From NCBI RefSeq assembly GCF_001705515.1, contig NZ_MDJS01000005.1:310001-374000 (forward strand): a stretch of DNA of 64,000 nt, read 5' to 3'. Below are positions 6,957 to 16,708 of the stretch, one piece after another. Position numbers and translations under genes: made by a program. The first letter of the stretch is position 1. Each line of letters begins with the position of its first letter. The notes beneath the pieces were generated by a model, which worked only from the letters and a program-made list of their open reading frames with translations, searched no databases and was not told the DNA's origin. This stretch comes from Mucilaginibacter sp. PPCGB 2223 (GTDB taxonomy: Bacteria > Bacteroidota > Bacteroidia > Sphingobacteriales > Sphingobacteriaceae).

Positions 6957-7613
6957 TTATTGGGTTAGTACGTACTGAACTAAATTAGCGCCCATTTTTA
7001 AGGCTTTTAAGCGCGATTCCTGCGTATCGTTAGGGTAAGTGCCGAAATCTTCCCAGCCGTTGCCTAAATCGCATTCGTAAGTGTAAAAGCAAACCAGCCG
7101 GCCTTTATAGATCAGCCCGAAACCCTGGGCGCGTTTGCCGTCGTGCTCGTGTATTTTGGGAAGGCCGTTCGGGAAATCGAACTTTTGGTGATAGATGGGA
7201 TGGTTGACGGGTAGTTCGGCAAACTCCAGTTCGGGGAATACCTTTTTCATTTCGCGGCGGATAAATTTATCGAGGCCGTAGTTATCGTCGATATGCAGAA
7301 AGCCGCCGCCGATCAGATACTTGCGCAGGTTGGCTGCCTCCTGGTTGGAGAAGATGACGTTTCCGTGCCCCGTGAGAAAAATGAAAGGATAGTTGAACAG
7401 CTCGGCGCTGCCTACCTCAACTGTTTCATCCTGCTGCTGAAAATTGGTTTTGAGGTTTTCGTTGCAAAAGGCGATGAGGTTGGGCAGCGCGGTACGGTCG
7501 CCATACCAATCGCCGCCGCCATTGTATTTTACCTTGGCCATTTTATAGGTAGGCACGCTGAAGCCGCTGAACAGCAACAGGCAAACTATAGCGATGACCG
7601 GGTATATCCTCAT
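6957..7613 (-). CDS. DUF4159 domain-containing protein (218 aa)
   Basis: After a signal peptide (about 1-20) the protein has the DUF4159 pattern: VKYNGGGDWYGDRTALPNL, LTGHGNVIFSN and LIGGGFLHIDDNYG. It resembles a glutamine-amidotransferase-like fold without an obvious catalytic Cys. Function unknown; an exported or periplasmic location is inferred. Its ATG overlaps the end of rsmE by 4 bases, so translation is probably coupled. Confidence 0.85.
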   Translation of the reverse strand: MRIYPVIAIVCLLLFSGFSVPTYKMAKVKYNGGGDWYGDRTALPNLIAFCNENLKTNFQQQDETVEVGSAELFNYPFIFLTGHGNVIFSNQEAANLRKYLIGGGFLHIDDNYGLDKFIRREMKKVFPELEFAELPVNHPIYHQKFDFPNGLPKIHEHDGKRAQGFGLIYKGRLVCFYTYECDLGNGWEDFGTYPNDTQESRLKALKMGANLVQYVLTQ

Positions 7614-8317
7614 GGGCGGTTTAAAAAATTGATCTCGAAGCAGGCCTCCAGTGCGGCCGTTTCAGTACGTAAACGACTTTCGCCTAAAGTTATTGGTTCA
7701 AATCCATTTTGCAAAGCATCGCCGATCTCTTTTTGGGTAAAATCGCCTTCGGGGCCAATCATCACCAAATAGTTACCATTGGGTTTGATGAGTTTTCGGA
7801 TGCCGGCTTTTTCGCCCGGCTCGCAATGCGCAATAAACTTCTGTTCGTTTTTGCTTTGCGCGATGAATTTTTGAAAGGCGACAGGTTCGTTTAAAAGCGG
7901 ATGATAAGCTTTGAGCGATTGCTTGATGGCCGCAGTGATGATCTTGTTCAAACGTTCGGCCTTGGCTTCTTTGCGCTCTGAGCGCTGGCAGATGATGAGC
8001 GATATCTCGTCGATGCCGATCTCGGTCGCTTTTTCTAAAAACCACTCCAGGCGTTCGATGTTTTTGGTTGGCGCTACGGCAATGTGCAGGTAATGATTGC
8101 GTTTGCCGAATTCCTGTTGCTGTGATAATAATTTCAGGGCAACTTTTTTGGGGTGCGGGTCGGCGATCTCGGCTTCGTATAAACCGCCCTTACCGTCGAT
8201 CAATTGAACATGCTCGCCGTTTTGCAGGCGCAATACCCGTATGGCGTGTTTGCTTTCCTCTTCGCTCAGGTAATACAGGGGCGAATCGGCAATATCGGGT
8301 GTGTAAAATAGCTGCAT
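7610..8317 (-). CDS. rsmE: 16S rRNA m3U1498 methyltransferase RsmE
   Basis: This SPOUT-family enzyme methylates U1498 of 16S rRNA using S-adenosylmethionine. The C-terminal knot motifs are present: MIGPEGDFT at 186-194 and LGESRLRTETAAL at 211-223. The N-terminal PUA-like part contains HAIRVLRLQNGE. Length (235) is normal. It is in a tight minus-strand cluster between the CNNM-type gene and the DUF4159 gene. Confidence 0.95.
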   Translation of the reverse strand: MQLFYTPDIADSPLYYLSEEESKHAIRVLRLQNGEHVQLIDGKGGLYEAEIADPHPKKVALKLLSQQQEFGKRNHYLHIAVAPTKNIERLEWFLEKATEIGIDEISLIICQRSERKEAKAERLNKIITAAIKQSLKAYHPLLNEPVAFQKFIAQSKNEQKFIAHCEPGEKAGIRKLIKPNGNYLVMIGPEGDFTQKEIGDALQNGFEPITLGESRLRTETAALEACFEINFLNRP

Positions 8318-8327
8318 GGCGGTAGGT

Positions 8328-9671
8328 TTAATGCAGGTCTATCGCGTCCGACTCGTTGATTAACAGTTCGAGCTTGACCGATTCGATGTTCTGATCGGAT
8401 TTTTTGAGCACGGTGATGTTGTAACCGTTCGATTCCTTTTGCTCGCCGACCTCGGGTATCTTACCAAAAATTTCGCCCAGCCAGCCCGATACGGTATCAA
8501 AATCGCCGTCTTCGGGTAAGTCGTGCGGCAGGTGCCCGTTTACATCGTATATCGGTGCAAGCGCATTTACGACGAACTCGCGCTCGTTCAGTTTTTCTAC
8601 GATCGGTTTTTCTTCATCGTATTCGTCCTGTATCTCACCTACCAGCTCTTCCACAATATCTTCGAGCGTAACCATGCCGGCGGTACCGCCAAACTCGTCG
8701 GATACGATAGCGATCTGGATGCGTTTTTGCTGCAGCTCGGCCATCAGGTCGTTGATCTTTTTGGTTTCGGGCACAAAGTACGGCTTGCGGATAATTTCCC
8801 GCAAAACTATATCCTGGTTGCGTGCAAGCAGGGCCAGGATATCCTTGGCATGAACGATGCCGACTATCTTATCGATCACATCATCGTACACCGGCATACG
8901 CGAATAGCCTTCGGTAATGATACTTTCGAGCAGTTCTTCCTTGGTGGTATTGATGTCTACGCCCGAAATTTTGGTACGCGGCACCATGATGTTTTTTACC
9001 ACGCGCTCGTTGAAATCAAAAACATTTTGGATCAGTTCGTGCTCGCTCGAATCCAAAGCGCCGGTTTCTTTGCCTTGTTCCAGCAGGTATTGCAACTCTT
9101 CCGAACTGTGGTGCGCCTCGCCTCCGGGCACGGTATTGATGCCCAATATCCGCAAAATAAAAGTGGCGAAGGTATTGAGCGTCCAGATAAAGGGTTTGAA
9201 TACCGCAAAGAAGATACGTAACGGAACCGACACGGCCATTACGGTACGTACCGAGCGTTGTATGGCTACGGATTTTGGCGCCAGCTCGCCAAATACGATA
9301 TGAAAAACGGTAATGAGAGTAAACGCCGCAACATGGCTGATGTTGACAACTACGTTAGAGGTGATATTCAACCCGACAAGATTGAAGAGATTGAGCATAA
9401 TGGCGCTTACCACGCCTTCGCCCACCACACCTAAACCAAGCGAAGCGATGGTGATACCCAATTGCGTAGCAGCCAGGTAACCATCCAGGTTGAACAGGAT
9501 GGCTTTGGCAACTTTGGCCACTGCGCTGCCTGTTTTGGCCTGCAGTTCGATCTGTGAGCCTCGTACCCTGACCATGGCAAACTCGGCAGCAACAAAAAAG
9601 CCGTTCAGGGCAACCAGTGCCAGCGTGGCAAATATGTAAAAACCGCTTATGTTGAGGTCGGGAGGGGCCAT
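8328..9671 (-). CDS. CNNM/CorC (HlyC)-type membrane protein with CBS domains (447 aa)
   Basis: The N-terminal DUF21 part has about four membrane segments (roughly 10-170), including MVRVRGSQIELQAKTG and the YLAATQLGITIASLGLG block. Then follow two CBS domains (about 210-330, starting near IMVPRTKISGVDI), and a C-terminal CorC_HlyC domain (about 350-440) after TLEDIVEELVGEI. The family acts in Mg2+/Co2+ efflux or related ion homeostasis; hemolysin is a legacy name. It is adjacent to ppa, whose stop abuts its ATG. Confidence 0.88.
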   Translation of the reverse strand: MAPPDLNISGFYIFATLALVALNGFFVAAEFAMVRVRGSQIELQAKTGSAVAKVAKAILFNLDGYLAATQLGITIASLGLGVVGEGVVSAIMLNLFNLVGLNITSNVVVNISHVAAFTLITVFHIVFGELAPKSVAIQRSVRTVMAVSVPLRIFFAVFKPFIWTLNTFATFILRILGINTVPGGEAHHSSEELQYLLEQGKETGALDSSEHELIQNVFDFNERVVKNIMVPRTKISGVDINTTKEELLESIITEGYSRMPVYDDVIDKIVGIVHAKDILALLARNQDIVLREIIRKPYFVPETKKINDLMAELQQKRIQIAIVSDEFGGTAGMVTLEDIVEELVGEIQDEYDEEKPIVEKLNEREFVVNALAPIYDVNGHLPHDLPEDGDFDTVSGWLGEIFGKIPEVGEQKESNGYNITVLKKSDQNIESVKLELLINESDAIDLH

Positions 9672-10220
9672 TTATAGGTTTTGAGTTGGAAAAGTAGACT
9701 TGTACAAGTCCAGTGCTTCGGTAATTACCTTATAGGCATACCGTTGCCCCATCAAATGCTCGATGGTTACGTTTTTGCCTTCCAGTTTTTTGTAATCCTG
9801 GAAAAAACGCACGATCTCTTTCATGGCGTGCGGCGGCAATTCAGTCAGTTCGTTGATGTAGTTGACCGACATATCGTTTTTGGCTACCGCGATGATCTTA
9901 TCATCCTGCTCGCCGTTATCAACCATGTGCATCACACCGATAACCTGTGCCTCGATGATCGACATCGGGTAAACATCGACAGAGCATAAAACCAGGATAT
10001 CCAGCGGGTCCTTATCGTCGCAATAGGTTTGCGGTATGAAGCCGTAGTTTGCCGGGTACATTACCGATGAAAACAGCACGCGATCTAACTTTAAAAGGCC
10101 CGAATCTTTATCTATTTCGTATTTGGCTTTTGAGCCCTTGGGTATTTCGATGATCGCGTTAACGATGTTTGGTATATTTTCGCCAGGCGATACCTGGTGC
10201 CATGGGTGTTGTGTACTCAT
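9672..10220 (-). CDS. ppa: Inorganic pyrophosphatase
   Basis: This is a family I soluble pyrophosphatase (182 aa), which hydrolyses PPi to two phosphates and so drives biosynthesis. The metal-binding Asp cluster is in CDDKDPLDILVL, and upstream are AIIEIPKGSKAKYE and the NYGFIPQTYC block. It overlaps the dedA-like gene by 4 bases and touches the CNNM-type gene, in a downstream extension of the nuo strand. Confidence 0.93.
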   Translation of the reverse strand: MSTQHPWHQVSPGENIPNIVNAIIEIPKGSKAKYEIDKDSGLLKLDRVLFSSVMYPANYGFIPQTYCDDKDPLDILVLCSVDVYPMSIIEAQVIGVMHMVDNGEQDDKIIAVAKNDMSVNYINELTELPPHAMKEIVRFFQDYKKLEGKNVTIEHLMGQRYAYKVITEALDLYKSTFPTQNL

Positions 10221-10885
10221 TTATTAATTTCTGTATGTGTGTTATCGTCAATATTGCTGTTAGTTAACCGCTTTCTTACTAAAGCTACAATAAGCGGAAT
10301 TGTTGTAACTATTATTAAACCAATTACAATATATTGTAAATAGTCTTGTATCTGATCGGGATATTTGCGTCCTAAAAAATAACCTGTTAAGGTTAGTATG
10401 GTTACCCAGGCAATGCTGCCTATCAGATTGTAAAAAGTAAACCGTTTAAAATCAACCCGTACAATTCCCGCAAAGATAGGGGCAAAAGTTCTAATTATGG
10501 GGAGAAATCTTCCAATTATCAGCGCTTTTCCACCATGCTTGGTATAAAACTCTTCGGCCGTGCGCACGTAACGCTTTTTAAAGAACCAGGAGTCGTTGCG
10601 GGTAAACAACACATCGCCTGTCCGGTAACCAAACCAATATCCTACGTAATTACCCAGAAATCCTGCCATCACCAGGCTGACTATCAAAAAATAAACAGAG
10701 GTATGCAGCATCCCGTTTGCGCAAAATATACCTGCCAGAACTAAGAGATAATCGCCGGGGAGAAAGAAACCGAAAAATAAACCGGTTTCGGCAAAAACAA
10801 CCACAAGCAGCAGATAAAGCCCACCGTGTTCAATAATCTCCTGCGCCCTGGTTAAATGCCTTAGGTGTTCCCAGAAATTTTCCAT
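10217..10885 (-). CDS. DedA/VTT-family membrane protein (222 aa)
   Basis: DedA proteins are inner-membrane proteins proposed to flip or scramble lipids such as undecaprenyl phosphate. Here are the hallmark FFGFFLPGDYLLVLAG, a re-entrant region GNYVGYWFGYRTG, and GRFLPIIRTFAPIFAG with the conserved Arg and Pro residues, followed by two C-terminal membrane helices. It lies 52 bases downstream of nuoN and overlaps ppa. Confidence 0.92.
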   Translation of the reverse strand: MENFWEHLRHLTRAQEIIEHGGLYLLLVVVFAETGLFFGFFLPGDYLLVLAGIFCANGMLHTSVYFLIVSLVMAGFLGNYVGYWFGYRTGDVLFTRNDSWFFKKRYVRTAEEFYTKHGGKALIIGRFLPIIRTFAPIFAGIVRVDFKRFTFYNLIGSIAWVTILTLTGYFLGRKYPDQIQDYLQYIVIGLIIVTTIPLIVALVRKRLTNSNIDDNTHTEINK

Positions 10886-10937
10886 TCAGATGGTTATAAA
10901 ACTACGAATATTAACCGGTTTGTTACACCGGAAAATA

Positions 10938-12326
10938 TTATATTAAGGTAGTTAAAAAAACCGGGTATACACCAATAACTATAGTTATTAATGCTGATAG
11001 TCCTAAAACAAGGGTGAAATAAGCCGGGACGGAAAGTTCGGTACGTTCGGCCGGGTTAAAATACATGGCAACAATTACCCTGAAATAATAGTAAATGCTG
11101 ACAATGGCGTTAATAACGGCGATAATAACCAGGACATACTGATATTGCGACAAGGCACCCGAAAACATGAAGAATTTGCCGATGAAGCCTGCGGTTAGCG
11201 GAATGCCGGCCAACGATAACATCGAAATGGTTAGCATCAGCGCCAGGAAAGGGTTCTTTTTGGCGAGCCCGTCGAAAGCTTCGAAACGATCGCTGCCCGA
11301 TTGCTGCTGTACCAGTATCAATACCGCGAAAGCGATGATCGAAGCGATTGAATATGCCGTGGCATACAAAAATACCGAGTTATTGGAGCTGGCACCCAAA
11401 GCCACGATAGCAAACAGCAAATAGCCCGCGTGCGAAATACTCGAGAATGCCAGCATACGTTTAAAGCTTTGCTGATATAGCGCTGTGATATTGCCTACGA
11501 ACAGGGTGATAATGGTAATGATGAGCAGGGTCGGCGTCCACAGGTTGGCTACCGGGACAAAACACGTTGAGAACAAACGCAGGAAAGCCGCGAAGCCGGC
11601 AGTTTTTACTACGGTCGACATGAAAGCGGTGATCAGCGTAGGCGAGCCTTCGTACACGTCGGGTGTCCAGAAGTGGAACGGGGCCGCACCGACTTTAAAG
11701 CACAGGCCAACGATCATCAATAAGATACCGCTGTAAAACAGGTAAAAGAACGGTTCGCTTGAGCGCGGGTGCAGGATAGCCCAATCGCGTATGCCATCCA
11801 GGTTAAACGAACCAGTGGCGCCGTAAATGAGCGTTATGCCTAACAGCAAAAAGCCGGTCGAAAACGCGCCCATTAAAAAATATTTTAACGAAGCCTCATT
11901 CGAAGCAAAATCCTGCTTTTTGATACCGGCAAGGATATATAAACTTACCGACATGATTTCGACACCGATAAACAGCATCACCATATTGTGGTACGACAGC
12001 ATAACGATGATGCCTGCAAGCGCGAACAGGATGATGGAATAATATTCGGCAACGTGATCGCTGATGCGTTCGAAATAATCTTTGGAGAGCATCAGGATCA
12101 ATATGGTAGAAAGGATAGTAATACCCGAAAAAGCGATCGCATAATTGTCGAACAGCATCATCCCGTTGAAAATAGGATGATTGTACTGGCTCCAGTCGGC
12201 CACAGCAAAACCTAAAGCCGCCAGCAGGCCAATAATAGTTACCGGGAGTAAAGCTTTTTTAAACTTATACAATCCCAGGTATAAAAGAATGATTGGTAAA
12301 ACAGAAATGATGATTAAAGTATTCAT
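10938..12326 (-). CDS. nuoN: NADH-quinone oxidoreductase subunit N
   Basis: A Mrp-antiporter-like proton-pumping membrane subunit of complex I (462 aa, about 14 helices). Signatures include the charged-helix Glu in IGVEIMSVSLYILAGI, the FKVGAAPFHFWTPDVYEG block, and FSSISHAGYLL. It is the last gene of the nuo operon, 3 bases after nuoM. Confidence 0.96.
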   Translation of the reverse strand: MNTLIIISVLPIILLYLGLYKFKKALLPVTIIGLLAALGFAVADWSQYNHPIFNGMMLFDNYAIAFSGITILSTILILMLSKDYFERISDHVAEYYSIILFALAGIIVMLSYHNMVMLFIGVEIMSVSLYILAGIKKQDFASNEASLKYFLMGAFSTGFLLLGITLIYGATGSFNLDGIRDWAILHPRSSEPFFYLFYSGILLMIVGLCFKVGAAPFHFWTPDVYEGSPTLITAFMSTVVKTAGFAAFLRLFSTCFVPVANLWTPTLLIITIITLFVGNITALYQQSFKRMLAFSSISHAGYLLFAIVALGASSNNSVFLYATAYSIASIIAFAVLILVQQQSGSDRFEAFDGLAKKNPFLALMLTISMLSLAGIPLTAGFIGKFFMFSGALSQYQYVLVIIAVINAIVSIYYYFRVIVAMYFNPAERTELSVPAYFTLVLGLSALITIVIGVYPVFLTTLI

Positions 12327-12329
12327 GAT

Positions 12330-13793
12330 TTACTTAGCTGAGAATGTTTTAACGTTTACCTGCTGGATAAGAGTTTTTACGCTTGCCTCGGACAGGTGCA
12401 GGACAGATTGCGGGTACACACCCAGGAAAATAATAAGCGCGCAGATGATCAGCAGAACTGCTTTTTCAGAACCGTCGATATCGGTAAATAAAGCAGTAAG
12501 GCTATTGGTTTCGCCCTGCATCACCTTTTTGTACATGCGCAGCATATATACCGCGCCAAAGATGATGGTTAAGCCGGCCACGACAGATAGCCAGATGTTA
12601 TATTGATAAACACCGTCGAGCAATAAAAACTCGCCGATAAAGCCGTTGGTTAGCGGTAGCGCCACGGTACCCAGCAAAATGATGAGGAACTTGACAGCAA
12701 ATTGCGGTGCCACTTTTGAAATACCGCCCAACTGATCGATATCACGGGTGTTTAAACGGCGGCTGATGATATCCATCACAAAAAATAAACCCACTACGTT
12801 GATACCGTGATTAAGCATCTGGATGATGGCGCCTTGTACGCCCTGGATGTTCCAGGCAAATATACCGGCAGCGATAAGCCCAACGTGCGCAATGGATGAA
12901 TAGGCTATTAAACGCTTGCCGTCTTTTTGGTTAAAGGCGATTAACGAAGCATAAACAATGCCGATAACAGCCAGGACGATAACGTACGGGCCGCTGTTTT
13001 CTAAACCGGCAGGCGCGATCGGGATCAGCCAGCGGATAGCGCCGTAAACGCCCATTTTAAGCATGATGCCGCTCAACAACATAGTACCAGCCGTTGGCGA
13101 TTCGGTATAGGTATCGGGCTGCCAGGTATGAAACGGGAATATTGGCATCTTAATGGCAAAGGCTAAAAAGAATGCCCAGAACACCATGTTTTGCTGGCCG
13201 CTGCTTAAATGCAGATCGTAAAATGCCTGCAGGTCGTAGCTCTTATAGGGTGTTTGCAGGTACAGGTAAATGATGCCCAGCAGCATAAACAGCGAGCCTG
13301 CAAAAGTGTAGATAAAAAATTTGAGCGTAATGCGGATACGATCGGCGCCACCCCACAGTGCGCAGATAAAATAGATGGGTATTAAGGCAACTTCCCAGCC
13401 TACGTAAAACAAAAAGCCATCTAACGCGGTGAATACCGTGAGCAAACCTGCCTGCATAAACAGGATGAGCGCATAAAAAACGCCCGGTTTATTATACTGG
13501 TGTTTAAAGGTGCTTAAAGTAATAATGGGCACAAGCAGGGTTGTAAGCAATACCAATACCATGCTGATGCCATCGATACCGGCGTGGAAACGGATACCGA
13601 ACTGATCGATCCACGGAGAATCGACCAGGAACTGGACACTCGAATCGGGAACGAACTGGGTTAAAAAGCCCACCGCCACCGCCAGCTCGGCCAGGCCGAA
13701 AAACAACGCCGCGGTTTTAGCCGCCGACCCTTTAAAGAACAAGGTGACAAGCGCGCCGATCAGTGGTAAAAAAAGGAGTATAGAAACCGTCAT
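12330..13793 (-). CDS. nuoM: NADH-quinone oxidoreductase subunit M
   Basis: The second antiporter-like proton-pumping subunit (487 aa). Key features are the membrane Glu in YVGWEVALIPIYFI, the broken-helix KMPIFPFHTWQPDTYTESP block with its conserved Lys and His, and AYSSIAHVGLIAAGIF. It lies between nuoL and nuoN on the minus strand with short spacers. Confidence 0.96.
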   Translation of the reverse strand: MTVSILLFLPLIGALVTLFFKGSAAKTAALFFGLAELAVAVGFLTQFVPDSSVQFLVDSPWIDQFGIRFHAGIDGISMVLVLLTTLLVPIITLSTFKHQYNKPGVFYALILFMQAGLLTVFTALDGFLFYVGWEVALIPIYFICALWGGADRIRITLKFFIYTFAGSLFMLLGIIYLYLQTPYKSYDLQAFYDLHLSSGQQNMVFWAFFLAFAIKMPIFPFHTWQPDTYTESPTAGTMLLSGIMLKMGVYGAIRWLIPIAPAGLENSGPYVIVLAVIGIVYASLIAFNQKDGKRLIAYSSIAHVGLIAAGIFAWNIQGVQGAIIQMLNHGINVVGLFFVMDIISRRLNTRDIDQLGGISKVAPQFAVKFLIILLGTVALPLTNGFIGEFLLLDGVYQYNIWLSVVAGLTIIFGAVYMLRMYKKVMQGETNSLTALFTDIDGSEKAVLLIICALIIFLGVYPQSVLHLSEASVKTLIQQVNVKTFSAK

Positions 13794-13815
13794 TATAATA
13801 TCTTATAAATGCCCT

Positions 13816-15735
13816 TTAAAATCTGAATAAGTTATAAACCAGTACGGCAATAATGCCTGCAACCATGATGAAAATATAGAAACCCACGTTACCGTTTTGC
13901 ACCAGGCGAAGGTCCTTACTTGCTTCCATCGAACCCTTACCAAGGCCGTTCACAAAACCGTCGATACCCAGCAGGTCGACAATTTTGTAGAAGAATACAG
14001 ATAATGCATCCAGCGGCTTGCGAATGATGGCATCGTAAATTTCGTCGATATAAAATTTATTGTACGACAGGTTGGTGAATGCCGGGCGCTCTTCGGTATC
14101 GGCAACCGGCAACTCGCCTTTACTAACGTATTTGCCGTATGCCCATGCCATTGCAACAAGTGCGATAACTACGGAAACAATCATCAGGCCCCATTCGGTT
14201 GATGATGAGACTTCCAGCTTGGAGGTACGTTCAATAGCGGTTGAAGCTTTAAACACCGGGGCCAGGAAGTTTTGTAACCAGTGGCCGCCACCCATAATTT
14301 CGGGGACGTTGATAAAACCGCCCACAACGGATAATACGGCCAGAACAATTAATGGGATGGTGATGGAGGAAGGCGATTCGTGCAGGTGATGCTCCTGTTC
14401 GTGCGTGCCGCGGAACTTACCCCAGAAGGTTAAGAACATCATGCGGAACATATAGAAAGAAGTGAGCATAGCCCCCAAAACACCAATTATCCAAAGAACA
14501 GGAAAGCCTGGGTTATGTGCATAAACATGTGCCAGGATCTCATCTTTTGAGAAGAAGCCCGCAAATGGCGGGATACCCGCTATGGCGATGGTGCCGATGA
14601 GCATCGTTGCAAAAGTTACCGGAAGTTTACCGCGCAAACCGCCCATGTTACGCATATCCTGCTCGCCGCTAACGGCGTGGATAACCGAACCTGCGCCTAA
14701 GAACAATAAAGCTTTGAAAAAAGCGTGGGTTAATACGTGGAAGAAAGCGCCGGTATAAGCGCCAACGCCCAGGCCCAAAAACATATAACCCAGTTGCGAT
14801 ACGGTTGAATAAGCCAGTACCTTTTTAATATCGGTTTGGGTGAGGGCGATTAAAGCTGCCAAAACCAGCGTCATTAAACCGATAACGGCAATGATGTGCA
14901 TGGTTACAGGCGCCAGGGTGAACAAAATGTTCGAGCGGGCTATCATATACACACCGGCGGTTACCATAGTTGCGGCATGTATTAAAGCCGAAACAGGCGT
15001 GGGGCCGGCCATCGCGTCGGGCAGCCAGGTGAATAGGGGTATCTGTGCCGATTTACCGGTTGCACCGATAAACAGCAGGATAGTGATCAGTAAGACTGTA
15101 GTATTGCCGCTGTGCAGCGATTCGGCTTTGTGGAACACATCGGCGAAAGCCACCGAACCAAAAGCGTTAAAGATAACGAAGATGCCAATCAGGAAACCAA
15201 GGTCGCCTATACGGTTCATCACGAAAGCTTTTTTGGCAGCATCTGCGTAAGCGCCGTTGCTGTACCAGAAACCGATGAGCAGGTAAGAGCATAAGCCCAC
15301 ACCTTCCCAACCAATGAACATCACCACATAGTTCGAGCCCAGCACCAGGAGCAACATGAAAAACACGAACAGGTTAAGGTATGAGAAGAATTTGCCAAAG
15401 CCGGCATCATCGTGCATATAGCCTGCCGAATAAACATGGATCAAAAAGCCTACGCCGGTGATGATGAGCAGCATGATGGCGCTCAGCTGATCGACCAGGA
15501 AGGAAAACTGGATATCGAGTTTTCCAACTCTGATCCAGTCGAACAGGTTTACTGTGAAACCGCCTGTTTTGTTCACCTGCATAAAAGCGGCTACGCTGAT
15601 ACAGAATGATGCAAAAACAACCGCGCTGCCAATAAAGCCGATAAGGCCTTTCGACAAGGTATTGCGGCCAAGTCCGTTAATCAAAAACCCGATTAACGGA
15701 AGTACGGGAATAAGCCAGATGTAGTTAGTTACCAT
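13816..15735 (-). CDS. nuoL: NADH-quinone oxidoreductase subunit L
   Basis: The distal antiporter-like subunit (639 aa) with the long C-terminal lateral helix. FIGWEGVGLCSYLLIGFW carries the key membrane Glu, and the IPLFTWLPDAMAGPTPVSAL block and AYSTVSQLGYM match the family. The hydrophilic stretch at about 520-590 followed by a last membrane segment fits the lateral-helix region. It is 82 bases downstream of nuoK, the largest gap in this part of the operon. Confidence 0.96.
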   Translation of the reverse strand: MVTNYIWLIPVLPLIGFLINGLGRNTLSKGLIGFIGSAVVFASFCISVAAFMQVNKTGGFTVNLFDWIRVGKLDIQFSFLVDQLSAIMLLIITGVGFLIHVYSAGYMHDDAGFGKFFSYLNLFVFFMLLLVLGSNYVVMFIGWEGVGLCSYLLIGFWYSNGAYADAAKKAFVMNRIGDLGFLIGIFVIFNAFGSVAFADVFHKAESLHSGNTTVLLITILLFIGATGKSAQIPLFTWLPDAMAGPTPVSALIHAATMVTAGVYMIARSNILFTLAPVTMHIIAVIGLMTLVLAALIALTQTDIKKVLAYSTVSQLGYMFLGLGVGAYTGAFFHVLTHAFFKALLFLGAGSVIHAVSGEQDMRNMGGLRGKLPVTFATMLIGTIAIAGIPPFAGFFSKDEILAHVYAHNPGFPVLWIIGVLGAMLTSFYMFRMMFLTFWGKFRGTHEQEHHLHESPSSITIPLIVLAVLSVVGGFINVPEIMGGGHWLQNFLAPVFKASTAIERTSKLEVSSSTEWGLMIVSVVIALVAMAWAYGKYVSKGELPVADTEERPAFTNLSYNKFYIDEIYDAIIRKPLDALSVFFYKIVDLLGIDGFVNGLGKGSMEASKDLRLVQNGNVGFYIFIMVAGIIAVLVYNLFRF

Positions 15736-15817
15736 TTATATATCGCTTTAGAGGTTAAAGCCCTCTTGATTATTTCATGAGCTCGCTTTGCTCGGTTCTT
15801 GACTCTTGATTCTATTC

Positions 15818-16147
15818 CTAATGTTTCAGCCTGTTCAGTACGTTAATATCCAGCGAGTTGGTGTTTCGATAGATCATGACGATGATGGATAAACCAACCG
15901 CTACCTCGGCAGCGGCGAGCGCCATAATAAAAAACACGAATACCTGGCCCGTGGCATCGCCGCGGTAGGCCGAAAATACGGTGAGCAACAGGTTAACCGC
16001 GTTCAGCATCAGCTCGACCGACATAAAGATGACGATGGCGTTGCGGCGGATCAATACACCGGTTACGCCGATAGCAAAAATGATGGCGCATAAAATGATG
16101 TAATGATTGAGCGGTATGGTTTGTATATTTTGCGTTAGCGTATTCAT
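15818..16147 (-). CDS. nuoK: NADH-quinone oxidoreductase subunit K
   Basis: A small membrane subunit (109 aa) with three helices. MSVELMLNAVNLLL contains the conserved Glu of helix 2 and a second Glu sits in AAAEVAVGLSI; both belong to the proton path of complex I. It starts 3 bases after the end of nuoJ. Confidence 0.96.
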   Translation of the reverse strand: MNTLTQNIQTIPLNHYIILCAIIFAIGVTGVLIRRNAIVIFMSVELMLNAVNLLLTVFSAYRGDATGQVFVFFIMALAAAEVAVGLSIIVMIYRNTNSLDINVLNRLKH

Positions 16148-16150
16148 AGC

Positions 16151-16648
16151 TTAAGCGTTTGATTTATCTTTAGTGGCCAGTAAAACAGCACCTACCATTG
16201 CCGAAAACAACAGGAGCGACGATACCTCGAAAGGCAATAAAAACTCGCCGAACAATACTTTGCCTAAATGTTTAACCAGGCCCAGGTCGGCAGTTTTTAA
16301 TACCACCGGCTCAGAAATGCCCAGCGCCTTTACCGATGCCACAATGGTTGCCAGCAAGCAGCCGCCGCCAACAACCGAGGCAATTTTAACCACGGCTTTT
16401 TTAACAGGCTCGGTATCTTTATTGAGGTTGAGAAGCATGATGACGAACAGGAAAAGTACCATGATGGCGCCCATATAGACAATGAAATTCACCACGGCCA
16501 GGAACTGTGCGTTCAGCAAAATGTAATGGATGGTAAAGGTGAAGAATGTCAATATCAGATACAGCACACTGTGTACCGGGTTTTTTGAGAAAATAACCAG
16601 CAGTGCGAACAGTATGGATAAAAATGCGATAAAGTAAAATAAACTCAT
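16151..16648 (-). CDS. nuoJ: NADH-quinone oxidoreductase subunit J
   Basis: A five-helix membrane subunit. FIVYMGAIMVLFLFVIMLLN is the conserved helix 3 with the pi-bulge region of NuoJ. I take the ATG at 16648 (MSLFYFIAF, 165 aa) because the family starts there; an upstream in-frame codon at 16693 would add 15 basic, non-conserved residues and nearly meet nuoI. Confidence 0.93.
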   Translation of the reverse strand: MSLFYFIAFLSILFALLVIFSKNPVHSVLYLILTFFTFTIHYILLNAQFLAVVNFIVYMGAIMVLFLFVIMLLNLNKDTEPVKKAVVKIASVVGGGCLLATIVASVKALGISEPVVLKTADLGLVKHLGKVLFGEFLLPFEVSSLLLFSAMVGAVLLATKDKSNA

Positions 16649-16708
16649 CTGTATAATTACAAAATCCTTTGCCCGCATTTTGAGGACGGGCAAAGGTATA
16701 AAACTTCC

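Noticed and set aside
8523..9221. Plus-strand frame of 232 codons opposite the CNNM-type gene
   Set aside because: Antisense shadow of the CBS and CorC domains.
15736..15817. Short CTTGACTCTTGATTC-like strings between nuoL and nuoK and near 35100
   Set aside because: They resemble common intergenic tics in this phylum and are too short to define an element.
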